Shown here: positions 8,579-17,517 of the stretch, one piece after another | Numbering within the stretch: position 1 is the stretch's first letter | How the letters are laid out: each line of letters starts with the position of its first letter | Assembly: GCA_964413365.1 (NCBI GenBank) | Contig: CAYPRM010000001.1 | Location: 13,433-77,432 of the forward strand | DNA length: 64,000 nucleotides | Source: RGIG4608 sp964413365 | GTDB taxonomy: Bacteria > Bacillota > Clostridia > Oscillospirales > CAG-272 | Direction of reading: 5' to 3' | Notes under the pieces: generated by a model | What the model was told of the DNA's origin: nothing | The model's input: the letters and a program-made list of their open reading frames with translations, nothing else | The model's database searches: none | Program-made: the position numbers and the translations under genes

Positions 8579-9439
8579 ATGCCATCTGAACAGATACAGT
8601 GGTTCCCCGGGCACATGGCGAAAACGCGCCGAATGATCTCGGAGAATCTCAAAAACGTAGATGTAGTTATAGAGCTACTTGACGCGCGCATACCCAAAAG
8701 CTCGCGCAATCCCGAAATAGCAAGGCTCACCGCGGGCAAGCCACATATAATACTTCTGAACAAGACCTCCCTTGCAGATCCCGAAATGACCTCCCTCTGG
8801 TGCAAGCACTACTCGAGCGAGGACACCTATTGCATACCGACGGACTGCGTCAGCGGCACGGGTATTCCTCGGATCAAGGAAACGGTCGATACCCTTCTTG
8901 CGGAAAAAATAGCGAGATACGATTCCAAGGGCATGAGCGGCAGGAGGCTCAAGGCGATGATCGTTGGAATTCCCAACGTCGGCAAGTCCTCACTCATCAA
9001 CAAAATATGCGGCGGTAAGAAGGCTAAGGTCGAGAACCGCCCCGGTGTCACGCTCGACAAGCAATGGGTATCGACGAGCATAGGGCTTGATCTTATGGAT
9101 ATGCCTGGTGTGCTCTGGCCCAAGTTCGACGACCGCACCACGGGAGAAAATCTTGCACTCACAGGGGCGATCAAGGATAAGATACTTGATACCGAAACAC
9201 TCGGGCTCGTGCTCTGCAGAAGACTGCGTGCCCTCTATCCCGAGCTTCTTATCGCAAGGTACAAGCTCGGTGATATAGATATAACGGATATGACCGATCT
9301 TGAAATATTTGACGAGATAGGAAGACGTCGCGGATTTATGATGCGTGGCGGAGAGATAGATTACGAGCGGACCGCAAATATGCTACTTGACGAGCTCAGG
9401 AGCGGCAGGATCGGCAGGATAACGCTTGACAGAATATAA
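8579..9439 (+). CDS. rbgA: Ribosome biogenesis GTPase RbgA (YlqF)
   Basis: 286 residues. It is a circularly permuted GTPase: the G4 motif (LLNKTSLAD) comes before the P loop (GIPNVGKSSLIN) and G3 (DMPGVLWP). RbgA acts late in 50S subunit assembly. The N terminus IQWFPGHMAKTRRMI is highly typical. It starts 35 bases after lepB and is followed within 16 bases by rnhB. Confidence 0.97.
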   Translation: MPSEQIQWFPGHMAKTRRMISENLKNVDVVIELLDARIPKSSRNPEIARLTAGKPHIILLNKTSLADPEMTSLWCKHYSSEDTYCIPTDCVSGTGIPRIKETVDTLLAEKIARYDSKGMSGRRLKAMIVGIPNVGKSSLINKICGGKKAKVENRPGVTLDKQWVSTSIGLDLMDMPGVLWPKFDDRTTGENLALTGAIKDKILDTETLGLVLCRRLRALYPELLIARYKLGDIDITDMTDLEIFDEIGRRRGFMMRGGEIDYERTANMLLDELRSGRIGRITLDRI

Positions 9440-9455
9440 GATAGGAATATAAATT

Positions 9456-10061
9456 ATGCTGGAATACACTATTGAGCAGGAGCTCACGGAGCGCGGATAT
9501 GTAAGCATCTGCGGCGTTGACGAGGCAGGCAGAGGACCTCTGTGCGGTCCCGTTTTTGCGGCGGCGTGCATACTCCCGATGGGGCTCGTGATAGACGGGC
9601 TCAACGATTCAAAGAAGCTCTCCGCCAAGCGTCGCAGTGAGCTATCGGATATAATAAAGGCTAATGCTATCGCCTACTGCATCGCGCAGGCAAGCGTCAG
9701 CGAGATAGACGAGCTGAACATACTCGAGGCGGATATGCTCGCTATGCGCAGAGCCGTTGAGGGACTCTCACAGCGTGCGGATTTTGCCATAATCGACGGA
9801 AACGTCAGCCGTGGCTTTGAGATACCGACCATGACGCTGATCAAGGGCGATGCGACCTCCCCGTCCGTTGCCGCCGCGTCGATACTTGCCAAGGTTGCAA
9901 GGGACGAGCTCTGCATCGAGATGGACAGGCAGTATCCCGAGTACGGAATTGCCAAAAACAAGGGCTACGGAACGCGCGAGCATATGGACGCTCTCAGAAA
10001 ATACGGTCCCTCGCCCATACACAGAAAAAAATTTATAAGATTTTTGGATAGCGATAAATAA
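9456..10061 (+). CDS. rnhB: Ribonuclease HII
   Basis: 201 residues. It cuts the RNA strand of RNA-DNA hybrids and single ribonucleotides in DNA. The metal-binding signature GVDEAGRGPLCGPV gives Asp22 and Glu23; further conserved blocks are DSKKLSAKRR, IIDGN and KGDATSPSVAAASILAKV, and the C-terminal GYGTREHMDALRKYGPSPIHR is typical. It lies between rbgA and yraN in the usual order. Confidence 0.97.
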   Translation: MLEYTIEQELTERGYVSICGVDEAGRGPLCGPVFAAACILPMGLVIDGLNDSKKLSAKRRSELSDIIKANAIAYCIAQASVSEIDELNILEADMLAMRRAVEGLSQRADFAIIDGNVSRGFEIPTMTLIKGDATSPSVAAASILAKVARDELCIEMDRQYPEYGIAKNKGYGTREHMDALRKYGPSPIHRKKFIRFLDSDK

Positions 10062-10062
10062 T

Positions 10063-10455
10063 ATGAGAAACACCACCGACGTCGGAAGATACGGAGAGAG
10101 CGTAGCCTGCTTCTATCTTCAGAGCAAGAAATACAAGATCATAGAGCAAAATTATTATGCATCCCACAACGAGATAGACATCATTGCCGAGAACAAAAAA
10201 TATATTATCTTCGTGGAGGTCAAGACGCGCTCCTGCGCAGGAGAACGGGACCTCGCCTTCGGCACGCCCGCTATGGCGGTAACGGTATCGAAGCAGAGAC
10301 GCACGCTTGCCGCTGCGCAGGCGTATCTCATAGATCATCCGACGAAAAAGACGCCGAGAATGGACGTCGTGGAGGTCTATCTTTCAAAGCCCCGATTCGG
10401 AGAGCCTGCCGAGGTTCTAAAAATAAATCATATAGAGGATGCATATTCATACTGA
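10063..10455 (+). CDS. YraN/UPF0102 family protein
   Basis: 130 residues with the endonuclease-like fold of the family: the block YKIIEQNYYASHNEIDIIAE followed by YIIFVEVKTRS carries the Asp, Glu and Lys of a PD-(D/E)xK-type site. The molecular role is unsettled for the family, and a nuclease function is inferred from the motif. It begins 1 base after rnhB ends and overlaps the next gene by 1 base (TGATG), so translational coupling is likely. Confidence 0.92.
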   Translation: MRNTTDVGRYGESVACFYLQSKKYKIIEQNYYASHNEIDIIAENKKYIIFVEVKTRSCAGERDLAFGTPAMAVTVSKQRRTLAAAQAYLIDHPTKKTPRMDVVEVYLSKPRFGEPAEVLKINHIEDAYSY

Positions 10456-11387
10456 TGAAGCTTTTTGATCTGCATTGTGATACGGCGACACGGCTCTTAT
10501 CGGAGCATCAGTCGCTCACGGAAAATACCTTTCATATTTCCCTCTCCGCCGCACGCTCGCTTGAGTCCTACGCTCAGGTGATGGCGGTCTGGACGGACGC
10601 GCGCCTTTCTGACGCTTTAGGATATGCGAGATTCCATGAGGTCGTAAAAAACCTGCGTCGCGAGATCTTGCAGGCGTCCGACCTTGCCGCACTTGTAGCG
10701 GACGCAGACGGACTTTGTGATGCTCTTGCGTCCGGCAAGGTGGCGATGATACTCTCCGTTGAGGACGCGAGGATACTTGAGGGCGATCTCTCAAGGCTCG
10801 ACGTGCTGAGAGCGGAGGGAGTTCGGACGCTGACGCTGAATTGGAGCGGTGTTACCTGCATTGGCGGCGCCCACGATACGGACGTCGGGCTGTCGGAATT
10901 CGGTCGCACCGTTGTCGAGAGGTGCTTTGATATCGGGATCGTGCCCGACGTCTCCCACTGCTCCCACCGCGGAACGAGTGAGGTGATCGCTCTTGCACGT
11001 GAGCGTTCCCTGCCGATAATTGCGAGCCATTCCGATTCCTATACCCCAACCCCCCACACGAGAAATCTGCGTGATGAGAATTTTCTTGCGATACGCGATC
11101 TTCACGGGCTCGTCGGCATAAATCTCTGCCCGACGCATCTGAGGGACGGCGGCGATGCTGCACTCTGCGACGTGATACGCCACATCGAGCACTATCTCTC
11201 ACTCGGCGGTGAGGAAGTAATTGCGATGGGCTGTGATCTTGACGGGACCTCCCTGCCACGCGGCTTTTCGGGGCTATCGGACATTCCGAGCATCGCAGAG
11301 GAGCTGGCAAGGCTGAATTATTCGAATACACTTATTGAGCGTATTACATACGGAAATGCACTTGATTTTTTCAAAAGGAGCTTATAA
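10455..11387 (+). CDS. M19 family membrane dipeptidase (renal dipeptidase-like)
   Basis: 310 residues. The amidohydrolase-fold dinuclear zinc site is visible: FDLHCDTA (first His and Asp), SVEDA (bridging Glu), VSHCS and ASHSD (two further His), plus the later block GCDLDGT. Relatives hydrolyse dipeptides, some with D-residues. There is no signal peptide, so it is probably cytosolic. It starts 1 base inside the stop region of yraN and ends 3 bases before thrC, which points to a single transcript. Confidence 0.93.
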   Translation: MKLFDLHCDTATRLLSEHQSLTENTFHISLSAARSLESYAQVMAVWTDARLSDALGYARFHEVVKNLRREILQASDLAALVADADGLCDALASGKVAMILSVEDARILEGDLSRLDVLRAEGVRTLTLNWSGVTCIGGAHDTDVGLSEFGRTVVERCFDIGIVPDVSHCSHRGTSEVIALARERSLPIIASHSDSYTPTPHTRNLRDENFLAIRDLHGLVGINLCPTHLRDGGDAALCDVIRHIEHYLSLGGEEVIAMGCDLDGTSLPRGFSGLSDIPSIAEELARLNYSNTLIERITYGNALDFFKRSL

Positions 11388-11390
11388 ATT

Positions 11391-12902
11391 ATGAAATTTT
11401 ACAGCACGCGCGACGAGAAGAGACGTGAATATTCGCCGACCGAGGTCATAAAGCTCGGGCTTGCTCCCGACGGCGGACTTTTTGTGCCCGAAAGTATACC
11501 CACGCTCACTCTCGCCGAGATCGAAAGACTCGGCGCGCTCACCTATCCCGAGCTTTCCGCGAGCATTTTATCAATGTTCTTTACAGATTTTACTTATGAC
11601 GAGATACTGTCGGACTGCCGCTCTGCATATTCGCAGGAGAGCTTTGTGCCCGAGGTATGTCCGCTCGTAAGGGCGAATGACGGCACGTATCTCTTAGAGC
11701 TTTGGCACGGGCCGAGCTGCGCCTTTAAGGATGTGGCACTTCAGCTGATGCCCCGTCTGTTTTCGCGTGCGATGAGGCATAGCGGCGAGAGCAGACGTGC
11801 GCTCGTGCTCGTTGCGACCTCGGGCGACACGGGAAAGGCGGCTCTCGAGGGCTATTCCGATGTGGACGGCACGGATATTGCTGTATTCTACCCCGACGGC
11901 GGCGTCAGCGAGATACAGAGGCTTCAGATGGTAACACAAAGTGGCTCGAACGTCTGCGTCTGCGGTGTGAGGGGCAATTTTGACGATATTCAGAGCGCGG
12001 TCAAGCGTGTTTTCTCCGATCCCGAGATAAATTCTACGCTCTCGGAGCTCGGCTACTTCCTCACGAGTGCAAATTCGATAAATTTCGCGCGCTTTGCTCC
12101 GCAGATACCCTATTATTTCAAGGCATACTGCGAGCTTTTGCACCGTGGCGAGATAAAGCTCGGCGAGAGGATCGCGATATGCGTTCCGACGGGCAATTTC
12201 GGTAATATACTTGCCGCCTACGTGGCAGGGCTTATGGGACTTCCCGTTGAGAGACTGATCTGCGCATCAAATGCCAACAGTGTGCTGACGGAATTTTTCT
12301 CCTGCGGACGCTATAACAGAGGCAGGGATTTTTACACGACTGTCTCGCCCTCTATGGATATACTTATCTCGAGCAATCTTGAAAGACTGCTCTACTACGT
12401 CTGCGGAGCATCCCGCACAGCGGAATATATGTCCGACCTGCAGAAAAACGGCGAATACACGCTGACGGACGCCGAGATGTCCGAGATACGCAGGATGATA
12501 TCGGGCTATTGCGCGGACGATGCCCTGACGCTTGAAACTATTGCGAGGTATTATGGGGAGTACGGCTACCTTGCAGACACGCATACCGCCGTGGCACTCT
12601 CGGCACTTGATCAGCATAGAGCATCGGATCCCTCCGCATCAGATGTAAAAGCTGTGGTCGCATCCACGGCAAGCCCGTATAAATTCGCCACGAGCGTTTA
12701 TTCCGCACTCTTCCCCGCGTCGGATATACCGCAAGGAGGAGTCGAGGTGCTGAATGATCTCTCTGACGCCACGGGCACGGAAATACCGATGCCCCTGCGC
12801 GATCTTGACAAGAGAGAGGTAAGGTTTACGGAGTGTATCCTGCCCTCGGAGATAGGTGCGAGAGCTATCGAATACGTAAAGCAAAAGGGCGCGAAAAAAT
12901 AA
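11391..12902 (+). CDS. thrC: Threonine synthase
   Basis: 503 residues. It converts O-phosphohomoserine to threonine with pyridoxal phosphate. The N terminus MKFYSTRDEK is family-typical and the PLP Lys is Lys113 in GPSCAFKDVALQLMPRL. Phosphate-binding ATSGDTGKAA and the GNFGNI loop are present. It is of the longer type found in Clostridia. It follows the M19 dipeptidase by 3 bases. An AAGCATA hairpin lies just past its stop, with its T run on the other strand. Confidence 0.96.
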   Translation: MKFYSTRDEKRREYSPTEVIKLGLAPDGGLFVPESIPTLTLAEIERLGALTYPELSASILSMFFTDFTYDEILSDCRSAYSQESFVPEVCPLVRANDGTYLLELWHGPSCAFKDVALQLMPRLFSRAMRHSGESRRALVLVATSGDTGKAALEGYSDVDGTDIAVFYPDGGVSEIQRLQMVTQSGSNVCVCGVRGNFDDIQSAVKRVFSDPEINSTLSELGYFLTSANSINFARFAPQIPYYFKAYCELLHRGEIKLGERIAICVPTGNFGNILAAYVAGLMGLPVERLICASNANSVLTEFFSCGRYNRGRDFYTTVSPSMDILISSNLERLLYYVCGASRTAEYMSDLQKNGEYTLTDAEMSEIRRMISGYCADDALTLETIARYYGEYGYLADTHTAVALSALDQHRASDPSASDVKAVVASTASPYKFATSVYSALFPASDIPQGGVEVLNDLSDATGTEIPMPLRDLDKREVRFTECILPSEIGARAIEYVKQKGAKK

Positions 12903-12926
12903 AGCATACCTCGTAGAGATATGCTT
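12902..12926 (-). terminator. Terminator of the DUF1540 gene
   Basis: AAGCATA / TATGCTT stem followed on the minus strand by TATTTTTTCG, 22 bases past the stop codon of the DUF1540 gene; it overlaps the 3' end of thrC. Confidence 0.7.
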
Positions 12927-12947
12927 ATCGGAATATTCGCTTACCCG

Positions 12948-13133
12948 TTATTCGGCTCTGTTCTTAAAGGTCGTACAGAGCGTTTCACCGCTGACCTGTG
13001 CGCGATCGGGACCTACCTTGATGTGCCCCGCACAGCATTTTCCGTTCGCCTCGTGGTACGCACAGCTCGTAACATCGCAGGTTATGCCCTTGATCACCTT
13101 GGAGCCACAGCCGCAATTTCTCTCATTATTCAT
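12948..13133 (-). CDS. DUF1540 domain protein
   Basis: 61 residues, Cys-rich (7 Cys): CGCGSKVIKGI, then CDVTSCAYHEANGKCCAG and a final LCTTFKN. The spacing matches the DUF1540 family, small proteins of spore-forming Firmicutes with a likely metal- or disulfide-bound fold and unknown role. It is the only minus-strand gene in a plus-strand block and has its own terminator. Confidence 0.85.
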   Translation of the reverse strand: MNNERNCGCGSKVIKGITCDVTSCAYHEANGKCCAGHIKVGPDRAQVSGETLCTTFKNRAE

Positions 13134-13235
13134 AGCACTACTCCCATCCGCCGTAAGGCTTAAAAAATTTTTGAGATTTCTCTCGCAGATAGTATCTGCA
13201 AAAAAGCTTTATCCTATACACGAAAGGAGCACTTA

Positions 13236-13964
13236 ATGTCGCTGTACGTAATATCGGATCTTCATCTTTCGACGAACGAGATGACGAATAAGTCCATGGA
13301 AAGGTTTGGGCCAAGATGGAGCAATTACCACACAAAGCTCGAGCGTAGCTTTCGGGCGATAATCAATCCCGACGATACAGTTGTTATCCCCGGGGATATA
13401 TCGTGGGCTATGACGCTCGATGAGGCACTCTCCGACTTCAAATTTCTCGATTCCCTACCCGGTACGAAGATCATCGGTAAGGGGAATCACGATTTCTGGT
13501 GGTCGACCGCATCAAAAATACATACATTTTTCGAGGCGAACGGGATAACCACGGTAAAGCTCCTTCACAACAACGCCTATATGCTCGAGGACTGCATCAT
13601 TTGCGGCTCACGCGGCTGGTTCTACGACGAAAAGCAGCAGAGGACGGTCGGCGAGGTCGATTACGATAAGATCATCGCACGCGAGGCGCAAAGGCTCGAG
13701 ATCAGCATAAAGGCGGCGCTTGAGCTATCGGCTCTGCGTCCCGAGCTTCCGATACTCTGCTTTTTGCACTTCCCTCCCGTTTTCGGCGACCTTGTGTGCG
13801 ACAAAATACTCGACGTGATCAAGAAATACGGTATCAAGACCTGCTATTACGGTCATATACACAACAATTATTCGATACCGAGACAATTTGAATATGACGG
13901 CGTTACCTTCGTTATGGTGGCGGCGGATTATCTGAATTTCGTCCCTATGCCGGTATTTCTTTAA
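13236..13964 (+). CDS. Calcineurin-like metallophosphoesterase
   Basis: 242 residues. All metal-binding motifs are intact: SDLHLS (Asp8, His10), IPGDISW, GKGNHDFWW, a later FLHFPP and YGHIHNN. It belongs to a Clostridia group of predicted phosphohydrolases, substrate unknown. It gives a useful contrast to the degenerate phosphatase-fold protein at 22.9-23.5 kb. AAAGGAG lies 7 bases before the ATG. Confidence 0.88.
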   Translation: MSLYVISDLHLSTNEMTNKSMERFGPRWSNYHTKLERSFRAIINPDDTVVIPGDISWAMTLDEALSDFKFLDSLPGTKIIGKGNHDFWWSTASKIHTFFEANGITTVKLLHNNAYMLEDCIICGSRGWFYDEKQQRTVGEVDYDKIIAREAQRLEISIKAALELSALRPELPILCFLHFPPVFGDLVCDKILDVIKKYGIKTCYYGHIHNNYSIPRQFEYDGVTFVMVAADYLNFVPMPVFL

Positions 13965-14014
13965 TTTTTCGTCTTTTTTATTGGCTTTTCACCTGTCTTT
14001 TTGCAAAAAACAAC

Positions 14015-14043
14015 TTGACTTTTTGACAGGAATTATATATAAT
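14015..14043 (+). promoter_or_regulatory. Promoter of tig-clpP-clpX
   Basis: TTGACT, exactly 17 bp, TATAAT: a near-perfect consensus, 33 bases before the trigger factor ATG. No CIRCE or CtsR-like operator is evident next to it. Confidence 0.85.
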
Positions 14044-14076
14044 GTGTTATGTAAAAAATCTTGGAGGATTTAAAAA

Positions 14077-15501
14077 ATGAAACTTATCAAAAATGAAAAG
14101 CTCGAGGGCAGCAAGGCGGAACTTCACTTTTCCGTAGAGCAGTCCGTTTTCGAGGCAGCCTGCGAGCGCGCTTACAAAAAGGAAGTTAAGAAGCTTAACG
14201 TTCCCGGATTCAGAAAGGGCAAGGCACCCAGAGCAATGATCGAGAAGATCTACGGCAAGAGCTTCTTCTACGATACCGCTATCAATGATATCCTTCCCGA
14301 TGCATACGAGGCAGCAGTTAAGGAGGCAGGCATTGATCCCGTGGCACAGCCCGAGATAGATATCCTTTCTCTTGACGAGAACGGCGTCGTATTCACCGCA
14401 AAGGTATTCGTAAAGCCCGAGGTATCCATTGACGGCTATTTCGGCATCGAGGTCACCAAGGAGGTCGCTCCCGTTACCGACGAGGAGATCGACAAGGAGC
14501 TTCAGCTCGTAAGAGAGAGAAACAGCCGCGAGAGCGATGCTAACGATCGCCCCGCAGAGCTTGGCGATACCGCTGTTATCGACTTCGAGGGCTTCGTTGA
14601 CGGCGTTGCATTCGACGGCGGTAAGGGCGAGGATTACGCGCTCAAGCTCGGCTCAGGTCAGTTCATCCCCGGCTTCGAGGATCAGATCGTGGGACACAGC
14701 GTTGACGACGAGTTCGACGTAAACGTTACCTTCCCCGAGGACTACCACGCTGAGGAGCTTGCAGGCAAGGCTTCCGTATTCAAGGTAAAGCTCCACGCAC
14801 TCACCAAGGTCGAGCTTCCCGAGCTTGACGACGAGTTCGCTAAGGATGTTTCCGAATTCGATACTCTTGATGAATACAAGGCTGATCTTAAGTCAAAAAT
14901 CGAAAGCAGACACGAGACAAGTGCGCAGAATGCAGTTGACGGTCAGATAATGGACGCGCTCGTTGCAAGGCTCGTAGCCGAGATCCCCGAGCCCATGTTC
15001 GAGACCGAGGCTGAGAACTTCGTTCGCGATTACGACAACCAGCTCAGAATGCAGGGACTTGATCTCCAGACATATCTCAAGTACACAGGCATGACCGAGG
15101 AATCTCTCCGCACCCAGTTCCGTCCGCAGGCAGAGATGCAGGTAAAGCTCAGACTCGCGCTCGAGAAGATCGCAGAGCTTGAGGGCATCGTTCCCTCCGA
15201 GGACGACGTGAACGGCGAGTATACAAGGATCGCCGAGGCTTACGGCATCGACGTTGAGCAGGTCAAGGCTTCCATTCATCCCTCCTATATCACAGAGGAT
15301 ATGAAGGTCAAGCTTGCACTTGACGCAGTTAAGGAAAAGACCGTAGTCAAGGCTCCCGCAAAGAAGAAGGCTACGAGAAAGTCCGCTCCCAAGGCTGAGA
15401 CTGTTGAGGGTGAGACTGCAGAGGCTGATGCTGAGGTAAAGCCCGCTAAGAAGCCCAGAAAGTCCACAAAGAAGACCGCGAGCGAGGAAACAGAGGCTTA
15501 A
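14077..15501 (+). CDS. tig: Trigger factor (ribosome-bound chaperone/PPIase) with basic tail
   Basis: 474 residues. It binds nascent chains at the ribosome exit tunnel. The ribosome-binding loop NVPGFRKGKAPRAMIEK is intact (about residues 42-58), an FKBP-type PPIase domain spans about 160-250 (GDTAVIDFEGFVDG), and a helical chaperone domain follows to about residue 425. The last 50 or so residues are an added Lys/Ala/Glu-rich low-complexity tail (KKKATRKSAPK, KKPRKSTKKT), which standard trigger factors lack. First gene of the tig-clpP-clpX unit. Confidence 0.97.
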   Translation: MKLIKNEKLEGSKAELHFSVEQSVFEAACERAYKKEVKKLNVPGFRKGKAPRAMIEKIYGKSFFYDTAINDILPDAYEAAVKEAGIDPVAQPEIDILSLDENGVVFTAKVFVKPEVSIDGYFGIEVTKEVAPVTDEEIDKELQLVRERNSRESDANDRPAELGDTAVIDFEGFVDGVAFDGGKGEDYALKLGSGQFIPGFEDQIVGHSVDDEFDVNVTFPEDYHAEELAGKASVFKVKLHALTKVELPELDDEFAKDVSEFDTLDEYKADLKSKIESRHETSAQNAVDGQIMDALVARLVAEIPEPMFETEAENFVRDYDNQLRMQGLDLQTYLKYTGMTEESLRTQFRPQAEMQVKLRLALEKIAELEGIVPSEDDVNGEYTRIAEAYGIDVEQVKASIHPSYITEDMKVKLALDAVKEKTVVKAPAKKKATRKSAPKAETVEGETAEADAEVKPAKKPRKSTKKTASEETEA

Positions 15502-15551
15502 TTCACTTCCCCTCGGCGACTGATAAATCTATTTATAAGGAGGTCATTAAC

Positions 15552-16145
15552 ATGATCAATAATTCATTAGTGCCAATGGTCGTAGAGCAGACCGGAAGAG
15601 GCGAAAGATCCTACGATATCTTTTCAAGACTGCTTAATGACCGCATTATATTCCTCTCCGACGAGGTAAACGATACTACCGCCTCCCTTGTGGTGGCACA
15701 GCTCCTTTACCTCGAGGCGCAGGATCCCGATAAGGACATTTCCTTCTATATCAATTCCCCAGGTGGCTCCGTTACCGCGGGAATGGCTATCTACGATACG
15801 ATGAACTTCATCAAGTGCGACGTTTCCACCGTCTGCATAGGTATGGCGGCAAGCATGGGCGCGTTCCTGCTCTCCGCAGGTGCTAAGGGCAAGAGATTTG
15901 CTCTCCCCAACAGCGAGATAATGATCCACCAGCCCCTCGGCGGTGCTAAAGGTCAGGCTACCGATATCAAGATACAGGCTGAGCTCATTCTCCGCACACG
16001 CGACAGGCTCAACACTATCCTCGCTCAGAATACGGGCAAGAGTGTTGAGGAGATCGCTCGCGATACGGAGAGAGACAATTATATGACCGCAAACGACGCT
16101 CTTGCATACGGTCTTATCGACAAGGTCATCGAAAAGCACGTTTGA
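15552..16145 (+). CDS. clpP: ATP-dependent Clp protease proteolytic subunit
   Basis: 197 residues. The catalytic triad reads as Ser101 (AASMGAF), His126 (MIHQPLGG) and Asp175 (ERDNYM). It forms the barrel-shaped protease that works with ClpX encoded 20 bases downstream. AAGGAGG sits in front of the ATG. Order and spacing are as usual in Firmicutes. Confidence 0.98.
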   Translation: MINNSLVPMVVEQTGRGERSYDIFSRLLNDRIIFLSDEVNDTTASLVVAQLLYLEAQDPDKDISFYINSPGGSVTAGMAIYDTMNFIKCDVSTVCIGMAASMGAFLLSAGAKGKRFALPNSEIMIHQPLGGAKGQATDIKIQAELILRTRDRLNTILAQNTGKSVEEIARDTERDNYMTANDALAYGLIDKVIEKHV

Positions 16146-16165
16146 TAAATTAAAGGAATAATTTT

Positions 16166-17455
16166 ATGGCTAACAGTAAAAAGAGCCAAGGAAGCGGCAA
16201 TACCGAGAAACGGTATTGCTGCTTCTGCGGTAGACCTGAGGGACAGGTAAATTTCCTCATTCCCTCCCCTAACGGCGTATATATCTGCGACTTCTGCGTC
16301 GACACCTGCTATGAGATAGTTGAGGAGGCGTTCGCGGACTATTCCGAAAAGAACGCTCCGAAGAAGATCAAGCTCGACGAGCTTCCAAAGCCCTGCGACA
16401 TCAAACGCACGCTTGACGAGTACGTCATAGGTCAGGACGAGGCTAAGGTGGCGCTCTCGGTCGCGGTGTATAACCACTACAAGAGGATACTCTCCAAGGA
16501 GCAGGCGTCCGACAGTAAGGAGCTTGACGGCGTTGAGCTTCAGAAGAGCAACGTCCTTCTTATAGGCCCTACGGGCGTCGGAAAGACCTACCTTGCACAA
16601 ACACTCGCAAAGACGCTCCAGGTTCCCTTTGCCATCGCTGACGCTACCACCCTTACGGAGGCAGGATACGTCGGTGAGGACGTCGAGAACATTCTCCTGC
16701 GTCTCATACAGGCGGCGGATTACGACGTTCAGAGAGCGGAGAGAGGTATCATCTATATCGACGAGATCGACAAGATCTCAAGACGCAGTGAGAACCGCTC
16801 GATAACCCGAGACGTTTCGGGCGAGGGCGTTCAGCAGGCACTGCTTAAGATACTTGAGGGTACGGTCGCAAACGTTCCCCCTCAGGGCGGAAGAAAGCAT
16901 CCAAATCAGGAATTCATACAGATAAATACCTCGAATATCCTCTTTATATGCGGAGGCGCATTCGACGGACTCGAGCAGATCATCGAAAAGCGCAAGGGCA
17001 ACAACACGATAGGCTTTGGTGGCGAGGTCAAGAAAAAGAGCGAGAAGCGTAAGGACGGCATCTATCGCGATGTAACGTCTCACGATATCGTGAAATACGG
17101 TCTCATTCCCGAGCTCATCGGAAGAATACCCGTTATCGTGGCTCTCTCGGAGCTCGATAAGGACGCGCTCAGGCGCATCATCACCGAGCCGAGAAATTCG
17201 CTGATGAAGCAGTATATCAAGCTCTTCTCCATCGACGGCGCGACGCTCGAGTTTGAGGATGACGCGATCGACGCTATTGCGGAGCTCGCCATAGCCCACA
17301 ACACTGGCGCGAGGGGCCTGCGCTCCATTATGGAGGGCTTTATGATGGATCTGATGTATTCCACCCCATCAAGGACCGATATCGAGAAGATAATCATTAC
17401 AAGGGATACTGTTGTGAACAAGGCCGAGCCTAAATACGTTCTGAAGCAGTCCTGA
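16166..17455 (+). CDS. clpX: ATP-dependent Clp protease ATP-binding subunit ClpX
   Basis: 429 residues. The N-terminal zinc-binding domain has the C4 pattern (CCFCGRPEG and CDFCVDTC), the AAA+ module has Walker A GPTGVGKT and Walker B IIYIDEIDKI, and the pore loop and C-terminal GARGLRSIME are present. It unfolds substrates and feeds them to ClpP. It ends the operon and is followed by a strong terminator. Confidence 0.98.
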   Translation: MANSKKSQGSGNTEKRYCCFCGRPEGQVNFLIPSPNGVYICDFCVDTCYEIVEEAFADYSEKNAPKKIKLDELPKPCDIKRTLDEYVIGQDEAKVALSVAVYNHYKRILSKEQASDSKELDGVELQKSNVLLIGPTGVGKTYLAQTLAKTLQVPFAIADATTLTEAGYVGEDVENILLRLIQAADYDVQRAERGIIYIDEIDKISRRSENRSITRDVSGEGVQQALLKILEGTVANVPPQGGRKHPNQEFIQINTSNILFICGGAFDGLEQIIEKRKGNNTIGFGGEVKKKSEKRKDGIYRDVTSHDIVKYGLIPELIGRIPVIVALSELDKDALRRIITEPRNSLMKQYIKLFSIDGATLEFEDDAIDAIAELAIAHNTGARGLRSIMEGFMMDLMYSTPSRTDIEKIIITRDTVVNKAEPKYVLKQS

Positions 17456-17460
17456 TAATA

Positions 17461-17508
17461 AAAAAATATGCTACTTTGGCTTTTTCAAGCCAAAGTAGCA
17501 TATTTTTT
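17461..17508. terminator. Bidirectional terminator between clpX and the Cys-rich protein
   Basis: A 22-bp perfect stem with a 4-base loop and T runs on both strands; it serves clpX on the plus strand and the convergent minus-strand gene. Confidence 0.92.
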
Positions 17509-17517
17509 ATTTTAGGT

